A program made the position numbers and the translations under genes. 64,000 bases of DNA from Oribacterium sp. oral taxon 102. Its GTDB lineage: Bacteria > Bacillota > Clostridia > Lachnospirales > Lachnospiraceae. The stretch is from positions 1,254,501-1,318,500 of the forward strand of contig NZ_JABXYT010000001.1 of NCBI RefSeq assembly GCF_013394775.1, given 5' to 3'. Positions 17,744 to 26,502 of this stretch are shown piece after piece. Position 1 is the stretch's first letter; every line of letters starts with the position of its first letter. The notes under the pieces were generated by a model. That model made no database searches. It was not told the origin of the DNA and worked only from the letters and a program-made list of their open reading frames with translations.

Positions 17744-18262
17744 ATGGATACAGAGAAAAAGCTCAAGGTACTGAAGAAAATCGCGCGGCGTCTGAACGGA
17801 GCCGGGGTCACATGGGCGTTGGGCGCGTCGCTGCTGCTGTACCTAAAGGGAATTACCGACCATTTCCATGATATCGATCTGATGGCAGAAGAGGAGGATG
17901 CCGCCGCCGCGAAGGAAATACTGCTGTCTATGGGAGAGCTGCAGCCGCCCAATCCAAACGGGAAGTATAAGACGAAGGAGTTTCTGGAGTATATCGTCGA
18001 CGGCGTAGACGTGGATCTGATGATAGGCTTCGCCATCGTCGAGGGAGAGCGCGTGCATGACTGTTCTCTTCGAAGGGAACAGATCTCGGAGTTCTATTCT
18101 CTGGAGGGGGAAATGATCCCGATGCAGTCTCTTCGTTTATGGAACAGCTACTATCAATGGATGGGGCGGAGCGATAAGTGCAGGATGATACGGGAGTATC
18201 TCGGCGTTCCGGTGAATGGTGAACCCTCACGTCTGAACAGCTATGAACTGTTACAAATATGA
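17744..18262 (+). CDS. Nucleotidyltransferase-fold protein
   Basis: A 172-residue protein with the nucleotidyltransferase core: WALGASLLLYLKG, then DHFHDIDLMAEEED, carrying the paired aspartates of a metal site, and a later VDGVDVDLMIGF with a third acidic pair. This resembles AbiEii/MNT-like or lincosamide-type nucleotidyltransferases, but the glycine-serine (GS) signature is GAS and no partner toxin or antitoxin is adjacent. Function is unknown; an orphan house-keeping or resistance-like enzyme is possible. ATG after AAGGGGAAGCC. Confidence 0.6.
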   Translation: MDTEKKLKVLKKIARRLNGAGVTWALGASLLLYLKGITDHFHDIDLMAEEEDAAAAKEILLSMGELQPPNPNGKYKTKEFLEYIVDGVDVDLMIGFAIVEGERVHDCSLRREQISEFYSLEGEMIPMQSLRLWNSYYQWMGRSDKCRMIREYLGVPVNGEPSRLNSYELLQI

Positions 18263-18315
18263 TAAAAAGCATAGTTATTCTGACAGATTCTGACTGTACT
18301 TTATGAATAAAATAG

Positions 18316-18324
18316 TGCTATAAT
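18316..18324 (+). promoter_or_regulatory. Extended -10 promoter for the REC-GGDEF gene
   Basis: TGCTATAAT, a perfect -10 with the TGn extension; only a poor -35 match is visible upstream, as usual for extended -10 promoters. It lies about 100 bases before the start codon. Confidence 0.6.
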
Positions 18325-18425
18325 GAGCAAATAGATGCCTGTCGGGAGGGAAATTCCGGCGAATTGCGAAGGGCTTGCCTGAGCTGTCACAGTATTTGCG
18401 GTGCAATGCCGCAAGGGAGCAGTGG

Positions 18426-19757
18426 ATGAATACCGAGCGGGAAACGATTCTGATAGTAGACGATTCCAGACTGCAGCGGAGTGTGTTCCGGAAGATGCTG
18501 CAGCCGAGATTTCGGGTATTGGAGGCGGAGAGCGGGGAAGAGTGCATTCAGATCCTGCGGGAGCGGGGGAATCAGGTGCACGCGGTGCTGCTGGATCTCG
18601 TCATGCCGGGGATGGACGGCTTTCAGGTGCTGGAGCAGCGGCGGGAGCTGGACTTCTTCATGAATATCCCGGTCATTATCCTGACCTCCGGGAATTCGAA
18701 GGCAATGCAGATCAGAGCCTTCGAGCTGGGCGCGAATGATTTTTTGAACAAGCCCGGAGAGGAAGCGATCGTGCTTTCCAGACTGCAGAATGTACTGGAG
18801 TCCGGACGCCGCTTCCGTGCGCTCGTGGAGCAGAGGAACCAGATGCGATACAGGGCGGAGCTGGACGAGATGACGGGGCTGCTCAATAAAATGACGGCGC
18901 GGCAGCTCATACAGAAGCACCTGGAGAGCATGCCGGAGGAGAGCGTCGCCCTTTTTATCGTGGATATCGACAATTTCAAGGCGATAAACGACATTCACGG
19001 TCATGAGATGGGGGATCATACGATCAGGATCATGGCGAATATCCTCTCCTCCTGCTTCCGGAAGTCCGACATCGTCGGCAGACTCGGCGGCGACGAGTTC
19101 TGTGTGCTGATGAAGAACATTCCCTCGAGGCAGGAGGTGCGTCGGAGAGCGGAGAAGCTGCTGCAGATGATCCGGAAGCATGAGAATCAGACGCTGCCGG
19201 AGAATATCACGATCAGCATCGGGATCTCCTATTCCTCGCCGGAATGCCGACTGGAGGAGCTTCTCTCCGAGGCGGATCAGGCGTTGTATCTCTCGAAAAA
19301 GGCGGGAAAGGACTGCTATACGGAGTATGGCTGCGGCTGCTGTCAGGATGGGAGCATCCAATGCAGGAGCAGGGCGCTGCTGCTTTCGAGAACCCGCTCT
19401 GTCATCAGCACTCTGCATTACAGCTGCTCTTCCTATTATAAGCTGAGTGTAGTGGAGACCGTGGCAGAGCTGGAGACACAGCTCCGGGAAGATCCGGAGG
19501 GGGTGTCCCGCATTTTTCTGGATGTTTCTGCGGAGGAGGGGGACGGGCTTCAGGTCTGGAGCGCAGTCACCGGCAAGGAATGGGCGAAGCGGCAGCCGCT
19601 CGTCGCGATCTGTCGGGAGGGGGATATTCCTCAGCTCCGCACTGCGCTGGATACCGGGCTGATCGCAGATCTCTATTTTGCGCCAGTGAACGACCAGTTC
19701 GTGGACCGGAGACTCAGGGGCTATATGAAGGAAAAGGCGCAGCAAGTCATGCTGTGA
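18426..19757 (+). CDS. Response regulator diguanylate cyclase (REC-GGDEF-REC-like)
   Basis: A 443-residue soluble protein. The N-terminal receiver (about 8-125) has LIVDDS, phospho-acceptor D57 in LLDLVMPGMDG, the Thr/Ser switch ILTSG and Lys in LNKPG. The GGDEF domain (about 145-300) has intact RLGGDEF near residue 220 and the product-inhibition site RxxD (RKSD) in the right place, so it should make c-di-GMP under feedback control. The C-terminal 125 residues look like a second, decayed receiver: LDVS carries a possible acceptor Asp, but the conserved Lys is missing. No cognate kinase is adjacent. ATG at 18426 follows AAGGGAGCAG. Confidence 0.9.
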   Translation: MNTERETILIVDDSRLQRSVFRKMLQPRFRVLEAESGEECIQILRERGNQVHAVLLDLVMPGMDGFQVLEQRRELDFFMNIPVIILTSGNSKAMQIRAFELGANDFLNKPGEEAIVLSRLQNVLESGRRFRALVEQRNQMRYRAELDEMTGLLNKMTARQLIQKHLESMPEESVALFIVDIDNFKAINDIHGHEMGDHTIRIMANILSSCFRKSDIVGRLGGDEFCVLMKNIPSRQEVRRRAEKLLQMIRKHENQTLPENITISIGISYSSPECRLEELLSEADQALYLSKKAGKDCYTEYGCGCCQDGSIQCRSRALLLSRTRSVISTLHYSCSSYYKLSVVETVAELETQLREDPEGVSRIFLDVSAEEGDGLQVWSAVTGKEWAKRQPLVAICREGDIPQLRTALDTGLIADLYFAPVNDQFVDRRLRGYMKEKAQQVML

Positions 19758-19778
19758 GCTTTTTTCTGCGGTGCCTTC

Positions 19779-20438
19779 CTATGGCTCCATTCTTTTCAGA
19801 AGTGTCTTCATCGTATCCTCATGCGCCAGTACCATCAGCCGGTCGCTCGCCTGTATGACAGTCTGTGGAGAGGGGATAATGTCGGTGTGATCCTTCTCGG
19901 AAACGATACCGATAATATAGGTATTGTAGCGTTCCCTGATACGGGAGCTCAGAATGCTCTTTCCTATCCATTCCCGGAGAGGCGTGATTTCATAGATGGA
20001 GTAGCCCGCTTTCAGCCGGACATAGTCGTAGATATGCTCGCTGCTGTATTTCACGGCGGCACGCATCGCAGAATCCTTGTTCGGATGGATGATTTCGTCC
20101 GCCCCGTTGTGCAGGAGGAGTTTCTCCAGCATTTCGTCGTCCGTCTCGGTCACGACATAGCGGGCGCCCAGCTCCTTTAAGGTGCTGACGATGATCAGAT
20201 TGCTCTTGAAGTCGGAGCCGATGCAGACGAAGCACATATCGAAGTTCTGGACGCCGACCTGCTGCAGAGCGGACTTCGAGCAGCAGTCCGCGATCAGTCT
20301 TCCGCTCGCGATCTCTGCGAGATCCTCCAGCGCGTCCTCATTCTTGTCCATAATCAGGACTTCATTCTTCATTTCGACGAGATGTCGGCAGAGGTGATGC
20401 CCGAAGTCACCGAGCCCGATTAAAAGCATTGATTTCAT
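19779..20438 (-). CDS. ktrA: Potassium uptake regulatory subunit KtrA/TrkA
   Basis: A 219-residue cytoplasmic ring-forming protein that gates the KtrB channel in response to ATP/ADP or NAD(H). The RCK_N Rossmann domain starts with MLLIGLGDFGHHL (GxGxxG) and has the acidic strand end IMDKNED; the RCK_C domain follows from about residue 140. It lies 67 bases after ktrB on the same strand, so a ktrB-ktrA operon is likely. It converges with the REC-GGDEF gene, leaving only 21 bases between the stops. Confidence 0.92.
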   Translation of the reverse strand: MKSMLLIGLGDFGHHLCRHLVEMKNEVLIMDKNEDALEDLAEIASGRLIADCCSKSALQQVGVQNFDMCFVCIGSDFKSNLIIVSTLKELGARYVVTETDDEMLEKLLLHNGADEIIHPNKDSAMRAAVKYSSEHIYDYVRLKAGYSIYEITPLREWIGKSILSSRIRERYNTYIIGIVSEKDHTDIIPSPQTVIQASDRLMVLAHEDTMKTLLKRMEP

Positions 20439-20505
20439 ATACGGAGTTCCTTTCGAAAAGTCAGATAATTTTCCGCGAAGCCGGAAGCTGCGGGAGATGA
20501 TCGCA

Positions 20506-21840
20506 TCAGCCGATTGTGACCGGCGAAGCGGGGTAGCGGAGCTTCCCGCTCTTCCTGCGTTCCGTGAAGGACATCGCGAAGGTCAGACTGCCCATGCGTC
20601 CGAGGTACATCATGACAATGACGACAAGCTTCGAGAAGAGGCAGAGCTCCCGGGTGATACCGGTGGACATCCCGGCGGTGCCGATCGCGGAGAAGACCTC
20701 GAAGGAGACGTCCCGAAGCGGGAGCGGCTGCACGCTCAGGATGAGGAAAACACCGAGGAGCGCGAGTGAGAGGTTCAGAAAGACGACAATTCCCGCCTTC
20801 CGAACCGCTTCCTCCTCCAGCCGGGTTCGGAAGAGCACACAGTCCCGCTCGTGGAAAAGGTATTCCTTCAAATGCAGCAGGATCACGAGGAGCGTGATCG
20901 TCTTGATGCCGCCGGCAGTCGAGCCGGGGCTGCCGCCGATGAACATCAGGAGGATCGTCAGGAAGAGTCCGGCATCGGAGAGCCCGGCAGTATCGACGGA
21001 GTTGAAGCCGGCGGTTCGCGGCGTGACCGCGCTGAAAAAGGCGGCGAGGAGCCGGTGCGGAGCCGACATTCCGGCGAAGAGGCGGGCTTCTGTGAAGTAG
21101 AAAAGGAACGTCGAGATGAGCAGGAGTCCGAGCGTCGCAGTGAGAACGAGCTTGGTCTGGAAATGATAGCATTCCCAGTGCCAGCGATTGTCCAGGAGAT
21201 CGTCCCAGACGAGGAAGCCGATGCCGCCGACGAGGATCAGGGTGCTCAGCGTCAGGATTACGAGAGGATCTCCGGAATAGGCGCAGAAGGAGGAGTAGTG
21301 CTCTCGGATCCCCATGAGATCGAAGCCAGCATTACAGAAGGCGGAGACAGAATGAAATATGCTGAAGTACAGCCCGCGGCGGAGCCCGAACTGGGGAACG
21401 AAGCGGAGAGAGAGGAGCAGAGCGCCCAGCCCCTCGAAGAGCAGAGTGCCGAAGACGATTCGCCGAACCAGACGCACGCTGCCGCGGAGCTGGAGCGTGC
21501 TGAGGCTATCCTGCACCAGCGCACGGTAATTCAGCCCGATCTTCTTCCGGAAAAGTGTCATGGCGAAGACGCCGATCGTAATGAAGCCCAGTCCGCCGAT
21601 CTGCATTTCGGTGAGCAGGACGAGCTGTCCGAAGAGGCTCCAGTGCGACCAGGTGTCATAGGCGACGAGCCCGGTCACACAGCTCGCGGAAACGGAGCAG
21701 AGCAGCGCGCCCGAGAAGCAGGTGGATTCGCCGGGGCGTGCCGCGATCGGGAGCATCAGGAGCAGTGCACCCGTGAGGATCATCAGCAGGAAGCTCAGCA
21801 TGATTTTATGGGTATTGGTCAGATTGATTTTTTTAGACAT
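20506..21840 (-). CDS. ktrB: Potassium transporter channel subunit KtrB/TrkH
   Basis: A 444-residue integral membrane protein with four M1-P-M2 repeats of the TrkH/KtrB type. Selectivity-filter loops are visible as SASCVTGL, SAFCNAGFD, TPRTAGFN and SAIGTAGMSTG, each with the conserved glycine. Na+-dependent K+ uptake is usual for Ktr systems. The upstream promoter TATACA-N17-TATAAT and a GGAAAG-type ribosome site precede the ATG. Confidence 0.93.
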   Translation of the reverse strand: MSKKINLTNTHKIMLSFLLMILTGALLLMLPIAARPGESTCFSGALLCSVSASCVTGLVAYDTWSHWSLFGQLVLLTEMQIGGLGFITIGVFAMTLFRKKIGLNYRALVQDSLSTLQLRGSVRLVRRIVFGTLLFEGLGALLLSLRFVPQFGLRRGLYFSIFHSVSAFCNAGFDLMGIREHYSSFCAYSGDPLVILTLSTLILVGGIGFLVWDDLLDNRWHWECYHFQTKLVLTATLGLLLISTFLFYFTEARLFAGMSAPHRLLAAFFSAVTPRTAGFNSVDTAGLSDAGLFLTILLMFIGGSPGSTAGGIKTITLLVILLHLKEYLFHERDCVLFRTRLEEEAVRKAGIVVFLNLSLALLGVFLILSVQPLPLRDVSFEVFSAIGTAGMSTGITRELCLFSKLVVIVMMYLGRMGSLTFAMSFTERRKSGKLRYPASPVTIG

Positions 21841-21873
21841 GAGTAAGGTAACTCCGGAAAGAAATTTTATTCT

Positions 21874-21902
21874 ATTATAGTAGACAACGACGGATTTGTA
21901 TA
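21874..21902 (-). promoter_or_regulatory. Promoter for ktrBA
   Basis: On the minus strand TATACA (21902-21897), a 17-base spacer and TATAAT (21879-21874), 34 bases before the ktrB start. Confidence 0.6.
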
Positions 21903-21988
21903 GGGCAGGGTGTACAGAGCGCAGGCCCTACACTGCTGCATCGAAGCTTTCGGTATGAGGATTTATACAGGATTCGGGACGGTATTTC

Positions 21989-22017
21989 TTGAAAAAACAC
22001 GAAGGATTCCGTATGCT
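21989..22017 (+). promoter_or_regulatory. Promoter for the SulP transporter gene
   Basis: TTGAAA (21989-21994), a 17-base spacer and TATGCT (22012-22017), 35 bases before the start codon. Confidence 0.55.
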
Positions 22018-22051
22018 ATCCTGAGAGTAAGAACAGGATAGGGGGACTGAG

Positions 22052-23704
22052 ATGAAACAATTTGACTACATTCAGCCAAAGCTCTTCAGTGTGCTGAAGG
22101 ACTATGACGCACAGCAGTTCACGAAGGATGCCGTTTCCGGTATTATTGTGGCGATCATTGCGCTCCCGCTTTCGATCGCGCTGGCAATCGCCTCCGGCGT
22201 GAATCCGGAGCAGGGACTGTATACTGCGATTGTGGCGGGCTTCTTCATTTCGCTTCTCGGCGGCAGCCGGGTGCAGATCGGCGGGCCTACCGCGGCGTTC
22301 GTGGTGATTATCTACGGCATCATTGCAGAGTACGGCTTCGATGGGCTGGTGGCGGCGACGCTTCTCGCCGGCATCATCATGGTGCTGATGGGGCTGCTTC
22401 GGATCGGCAATCTGATCCGCTTCATCCCGAAGACGATCACCGCCGGCTTCACGCTGGGGATCGCAGTCGGGATCCTCGCGGGGCAGCTGAAGGACTTTTT
22501 CGGGCTGCAGATGGGAGCCGTTCCCGCGGCGTTTCCGGAGAAGCTCGCAGCGTATGCGGCAAATTTTCATACCCTTCAGCCTCTGACCCTGCTGGTGGGA
22601 TTGGCGGCGCTGCTGATCCAGATTTTCTGGCCGAGGGTTTCGCAGAGGATCCCCGGCTCTCTGATCGCGATTTTTCTGACGACCGCGGCGGTACAGCTCT
22701 TACATCTGCCGGTGACGACGATCGGGGATCTCTACACGATACAGGCGGGGCTTCCGCCCTTTCATGTGCCGGCGCTCAGCTTCCCACTGGTGCAGAGAAT
22801 GCTCGCTCCGGCAATGACGATCGCGCTACTCGCCTCGATCGAGTCCCTGCTCTCCGCCGTGGTCTCCGACGGGATGATCGGAGACAGGCACCGCTCCAAT
22901 GCGGAGCTGGTGGCGCAGGGGATCGGCAATATCTTCTCCGCCCTTTTCGGCGGAATTCCGGCGACGGGGGCGATCGCGAGAACGGCGGCGAATGTGCGGA
23001 ACGGCGCACGGACGCCGGTTGCCGGCATGGTGCATGCCGTGACACTGCTTCTGATCCTGCTTTTCCTGATGCCCTATGCTTCTCTGATTCCGATGACAAC
23101 GCTGGCGGCAATTCTGATCATGGTCGCCTATAACATGAGCGGCTGGAGAGGCTTCGTACACATGGTGAGGAAGGCGCCGGGGAGCGATGTGCTGGTGCTG
23201 GTGCTGACCTTCCTTTTGACGGTCTTCTTCGATCTCGTCATCGCGATCGAGGTGGGCATGGTGCTCGCCGCTTTTCTCTTCATGAAGCGAATGTCGGATA
23301 TCGCAGGGGTGCGGGAATGGGCGGCGCCTGCTGCGGAGGGAGAGACGGCGCTCGCCGAGAAAACGGATCTCCGGCGTGTTCCGGAGCATACCATGGTGTA
23401 TGAGATCGAAGGTCCGATGTTTTTCGGCGCGGCGGTGGACTATCTGGAATTTACCAGCCAGAGAGGCAAGCGCGTCCTGATCCTTCGGATGCGGAATGTA
23501 CCGGCGATGGATATCAGCGGACTGGAGTCGCTGGAGGAGGTCTATGAGATCTGCCGGAGAGAAAAAATCACGCTGCTGCTCTCTCATGTCAATCCGCAGC
23601 CGCGGCAGGTAATGGAGCGTGCGGGCTTCCTTGAGGCGCTCGGCAGGGAGAATCTCTGTGAGAGCATCTCTGCCGCGCTCAGGAGGGCCGCAGGGATTTC
23701 CTGA
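22052..23704 (+). CDS. SulP-family anion transporter with STAS domain
   Basis: A 550-residue SLC26/SulP permease. The family signature is seen near the N-terminus (ALPLSIALAIASGVNPEQGLY), followed by GGSRVQIGGPTAAFVV and about 12 membrane segments up to residue 415. A cytoplasmic STAS domain follows (about 450-545, including NVPAMDISGLESLEE). Substrates in the family include sulfate, bicarbonate, chloride and dicarboxylates; the sequence does not choose among them. It stands alone, with its own promoter, and converges on the AraC gene with a 25-base gap. Confidence 0.9.
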   Translation: MKQFDYIQPKLFSVLKDYDAQQFTKDAVSGIIVAIIALPLSIALAIASGVNPEQGLYTAIVAGFFISLLGGSRVQIGGPTAAFVVIIYGIIAEYGFDGLVAATLLAGIIMVLMGLLRIGNLIRFIPKTITAGFTLGIAVGILAGQLKDFFGLQMGAVPAAFPEKLAAYAANFHTLQPLTLLVGLAALLIQIFWPRVSQRIPGSLIAIFLTTAAVQLLHLPVTTIGDLYTIQAGLPPFHVPALSFPLVQRMLAPAMTIALLASIESLLSAVVSDGMIGDRHRSNAELVAQGIGNIFSALFGGIPATGAIARTAANVRNGARTPVAGMVHAVTLLLILLFLMPYASLIPMTTLAAILIMVAYNMSGWRGFVHMVRKAPGSDVLVLVLTFLLTVFFDLVIAIEVGMVLAAFLFMKRMSDIAGVREWAAPAAEGETALAEKTDLRRVPEHTMVYEIEGPMFFGAAVDYLEFTSQRGKRVLILRMRNVPAMDISGLESLEEVYEICRREKITLLLSHVNPQPRQVMERAGFLEALGRENLCESISAALRRAAGIS

Positions 23705-23729
23705 ACGAAGCTGCGCCCTGATCTGCGAT

Positions 23730-24722
23730 TCACTTTACCGTCAGGCGGTAGCGCCGCGGAGAGCAGCCGAAGCGTCTCCGGAACAGGCGGTAGAAGTAAC
23801 TGAAATTATGATAGCCGACATCGAGGCTGATATCGGTGATGGAGAGATCGGTGCTCCGGAGGAGATAGGCGGCACGGGAGAGCCGTTTCTCCTGCAAAAG
23901 CTCGGTGAAATTCTTCCCGGTACCCGCCTTGATGCTGCGGCTGAGCTGACAGAGCGGCAGGCGCAGTGTACGGGAGAGCGCGGAGAGTTCTCCGTCCCGG
24001 TAGTTCTCCTCGAGGAAGCGGAAGACCGAAAGGAGCAGCTCCTGCTCTGTATGCGCGGTCCCCAGCTCAAGCTTGTCGGTGAAGCGTAGAAGATGGAGGA
24101 AGAGCAGTCCCATGGTGGTGGCATCCAGCCTGCGGCGGTTCGGTGTATCGTAGCGGAGCATCCAGATCAGGTTCTCCATCAGATTCTGAACCGGCAGGAC
24201 ATCCGCTACGTGAAAGTGCAGGTAGCCGGCATTCTGTCGCCCTGTGCGGAGACAGTCAATCAGGAAGTCGCGGATCAGAGAGGATTCTCCGCCGATCATG
24301 TCCAGAGACTTGTCGAAGAATTCCGGCAGGATAATGAAGTTGACGGCGAGATCCTCCGCTCCGGCAGCGCGGATTTCCTGCGTCGCGCCCGGAGAGAGGA
24401 AGAGCAGCTCGCCGCTATGGAGGATGACCTCTGTGCCGTTGATAAAATGCGTGGTTTGCCCTCTGAACATATATACGAGCTCGACATAGTTATGGCTGTG
24501 CTTCGGAAAGTCGATGAAGCGGGTATGAGGACGGAGGTCGATGAGCCGCCCCTCCCGGAGCAGCTTTTTGGCGTCGATTACAGTGGAGAGGTCGAGATTG
24601 TAGAAGCTCCGGTCTATGCCGCTTCCGTTCAGGATGCGACGCTCCTCCTCTGTGATGGCCTTCAGCGTTTCCAAGAGCTCTCGCTTCACGGCGGTCTCCT
24701 TCTCTTCGGATAATCTGCTCAT
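23730..24722 (-). CDS. AraC-family transcriptional regulator, probably of the rhamnose operon
   Basis: A 330-residue regulator with an N-terminal cupin-like ligand domain (FPKHSHNYVELVYMFRG near residue 70, then GELLFLSPGATQEI) and a C-terminal AraC double helix-turn-helix (about 235-325, LRSTDLSITDISLDVGYHNFSYFYRLFRRRFGCSPRRYR contains the second recognition helix and family signature). It is divergent from rhaB, so it is the natural candidate to sense rhamnose or a pectin fragment and activate the operon; this is inference. The ATG at 24722 follows AGGGACAGGAC. Confidence 0.9.
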   Translation of the reverse strand: MSRLSEEKETAVKRELLETLKAITEEERRILNGSGIDRSFYNLDLSTVIDAKKLLREGRLIDLRPHTRFIDFPKHSHNYVELVYMFRGQTTHFINGTEVILHSGELLFLSPGATQEIRAAGAEDLAVNFIILPEFFDKSLDMIGGESSLIRDFLIDCLRTGRQNAGYLHFHVADVLPVQNLMENLIWMLRYDTPNRRRLDATTMGLLFLHLLRFTDKLELGTAHTEQELLLSVFRFLEENYRDGELSALSRTLRLPLCQLSRSIKAGTGKNFTELLQEKRLSRAAYLLRSTDLSITDISLDVGYHNFSYFYRLFRRRFGCSPRRYRLTVK

Positions 24723-24928
24723 AGTCCTGTCCCTTCGCAAATTCTGTTCTCTTCGGATCCCCGGTATCGGGTACAGGCTTCCACACGCCGCGCTTTTGCC
24801 GGAGCAAGAGAAGCGTAATGCAAATCAGGTTAATTTTTTTCACAAATCATGTGCTTTTTTCTTTCTGCATTTTACCATACAATGAACATAAAACAGAGGC
24901 TTTTCACAGAAAAAATCGGGAAAGTGCT

Positions 24929-24984
24929 GATGAAATCGGGGACGCACGCCACATGGCACGTGAGATGGGAATGAATCAGTGTTT
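24929..24984 (+). repeat. Copy 1 of a degenerate intergenic repeat
   Basis: GATGAAATCGG, TGGCACGT and AATGAATCAG occur in the same order and nearly the same spacing at 53192-53244 (see copy 2). This copy lies in the leader between the AraC gene and rhaB. Confidence 0.5.
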
Positions 24985-25014
24985 TCTTAGCTTTGCAGGC
25001 TTGAGAGGGACAGT

Positions 25015-26502
25015 ATGGCAGAGTATTACCTGGCGGTGGACATCGGCGCATCCGGCGGACGGCATATTCTCGCGAGCTATGAGGAGGGACGACTCCGCCT
25101 GGAGGAGGTCTATCGCTTCGAGAATGGAATGATCGAGCGGGACGGGCATCTTCTCTGGGACACGGAGCGGCTCTTCGCGGAGCTGCTGCGCGGCATGAAG
25201 CGCTGCAGAGAGCTGGGGAAGCTTCCGAAGACGATGGGGATCGATACCTGGGCAGTCGATTACGTGCTGCTGAACGGGAGAGGAGAGCAGCTCGGGAACT
25301 GCTGCGGCTATCGGGACAAACGCACCGAGGGGATGGAACGGAAGCTCGCTATGTATATTCCGGAGCGCGAGCTTTACCGGATAAGCGGGATACAGAAGCA
25401 GCCCTTCAATACGATCTACCAGCTGCTGGCACATCGGGAGCAGGCGCCGGAGGAGCTGGAAAACGCGGAGAAGCTGCTGCTGATGCCGGATTACCTGAAT
25501 TACCGGCTGACCGGCATTGCGAGAAGTGAATATACCAATGCGACGACGACGCAGCTCGTCTCACCGGAGACGAGAGACTGGAATCGGGAGCTGCTCGGAG
25601 TGCTCCGATTCCGGGAATCGCTCTTTCCGAAGATCATGCCGCCCGGTACGATGCTGGGCGAGCTTCGACCGGAGCTCGCAGCGGAGCTCGGCTATTCGCT
25701 TCGGGTTTTGCAGGTTGCGAGCCACGACACGGCATCGGCAGTAATGGCGGTTCCCGCGGCGGAGCGCGACTTCCTCTATCTCAGCTCGGGAACCTGGTCT
25801 CTCATCGGGACGGAGCTTCTGGAGCCGTGCATTACAGAGGCGGGACGTCGTGCAAATTTCACGAATGAGGGAGGCTACGGCTATCGCTGCCGTTTCCTGA
25901 AAAACATCATGGGACTCTGGATGATACAGTCGATGCGGCGGGAATGGGGGAAGCAGGAGAGCTTCGAGGAGCTCTGCCGCATGGCGGAGGAAGCGCGGGA
26001 GTTCCCGTCAAGGGTAGATCCGAACGATGCCGTGTTCCTCTCGCCGAAAAGCATGACAGACGCTGTTCGCGGGCGCTGCGCGGAGACGGGACAGCGAATT
26101 CCGGAGACGAAGGGGGAGCTTGCCGCTGTGATCTATCAGAGCCTTGCGGAGAGCTATGCGAGGGCTTCTGCGGAGATAGAGGCGCTCTCCGGGAAGCGCT
26201 TTGACAGCATTTATATTGTCGGAGGCGGCTCGAACGCGGTGTATCTCAATGCGCTTACGGCAGAAAAGACAGGGAAAAGGGTCTATGCCGGCCCGGCGGA
26301 GGCGACCGCGGTCGGCAATATCCTCGCGCAGCTGCTTTCCGACGGCGTTCTTCCGGATCTTTCGGCAGGGCGGCGCGCGGTACGGGAATCCTTCGAAATC
26401 AGAGAATACGATCCTTCTTCTTCAGGGGGCGGGAGGAGAAGGGGCGCAGGCGTGGGAAGAGAAGAAAAGGAGACAGGAAATGAACAGGATGGAACGCTAT
26501 GA
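25015..26502 (+). CDS. rhaB: Rhamnulokinase
   Basis: A 495-residue FGGY-family sugar kinase phosphorylating L-rhamnulose with ATP. It shows the N-terminal phosphate loop AVDIGASGGRHI, the substrate region GIDTWAVDYVLL, the FGGY mid block ASHDTASAV, SSGTWSLIGTEL and the adenosine motif IYIVGGGSNAVYLN. RhaB-specific strings such as QKQPFNTIYQL favour rhamnulokinase over other FGGY kinases, as does the context. The last 8 codons overlap the rhaA start by 23 bases, and the C-terminal tail (SSSGGGRRRGAG) is low-complexity and longer than usual. First gene of the six-gene cluster. Confidence 0.94.
   Translation: MAEYYLAVDIGASGGRHILASYEEGRLRLEEVYRFENGMIERDGHLLWDTERLFAELLRGMKRCRELGKLPKTMGIDTWAVDYVLLNGRGEQLGNCCGYRDKRTEGMERKLAMYIPERELYRISGIQKQPFNTIYQLLAHREQAPEELENAEKLLLMPDYLNYRLTGIARSEYTNATTTQLVSPETRDWNRELLGVLRFRESLFPKIMPPGTMLGELRPELAAELGYSLRVLQVASHDTASAVMAVPAAERDFLYLSSGTWSLIGTELLEPCITEAGRRANFTNEGGYGYRCRFLKNIMGLWMIQSMRREWGKQESFEELCRMAEEAREFPSRVDPNDAVFLSPKSMTDAVRGRCAETGQRIPETKGELAAVIYQSLAESYARASAEIEALSGKRFDSIYIVGGGSNAVYLNALTAEKTGKRVYAGPAEATAVGNILAQLLSDGVLPDLSAGRRAVRESFEIREYDPSSSGGGRRRGAGVGREEKETGNEQDGTL

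Noticed and set aside
17744..18262. Toxin-antitoxin (MNT/HEPN or AbiEii) system
   Set aside because: No adjacent HEPN, AbiEi or helix-turn-helix partner; the gene stands alone.
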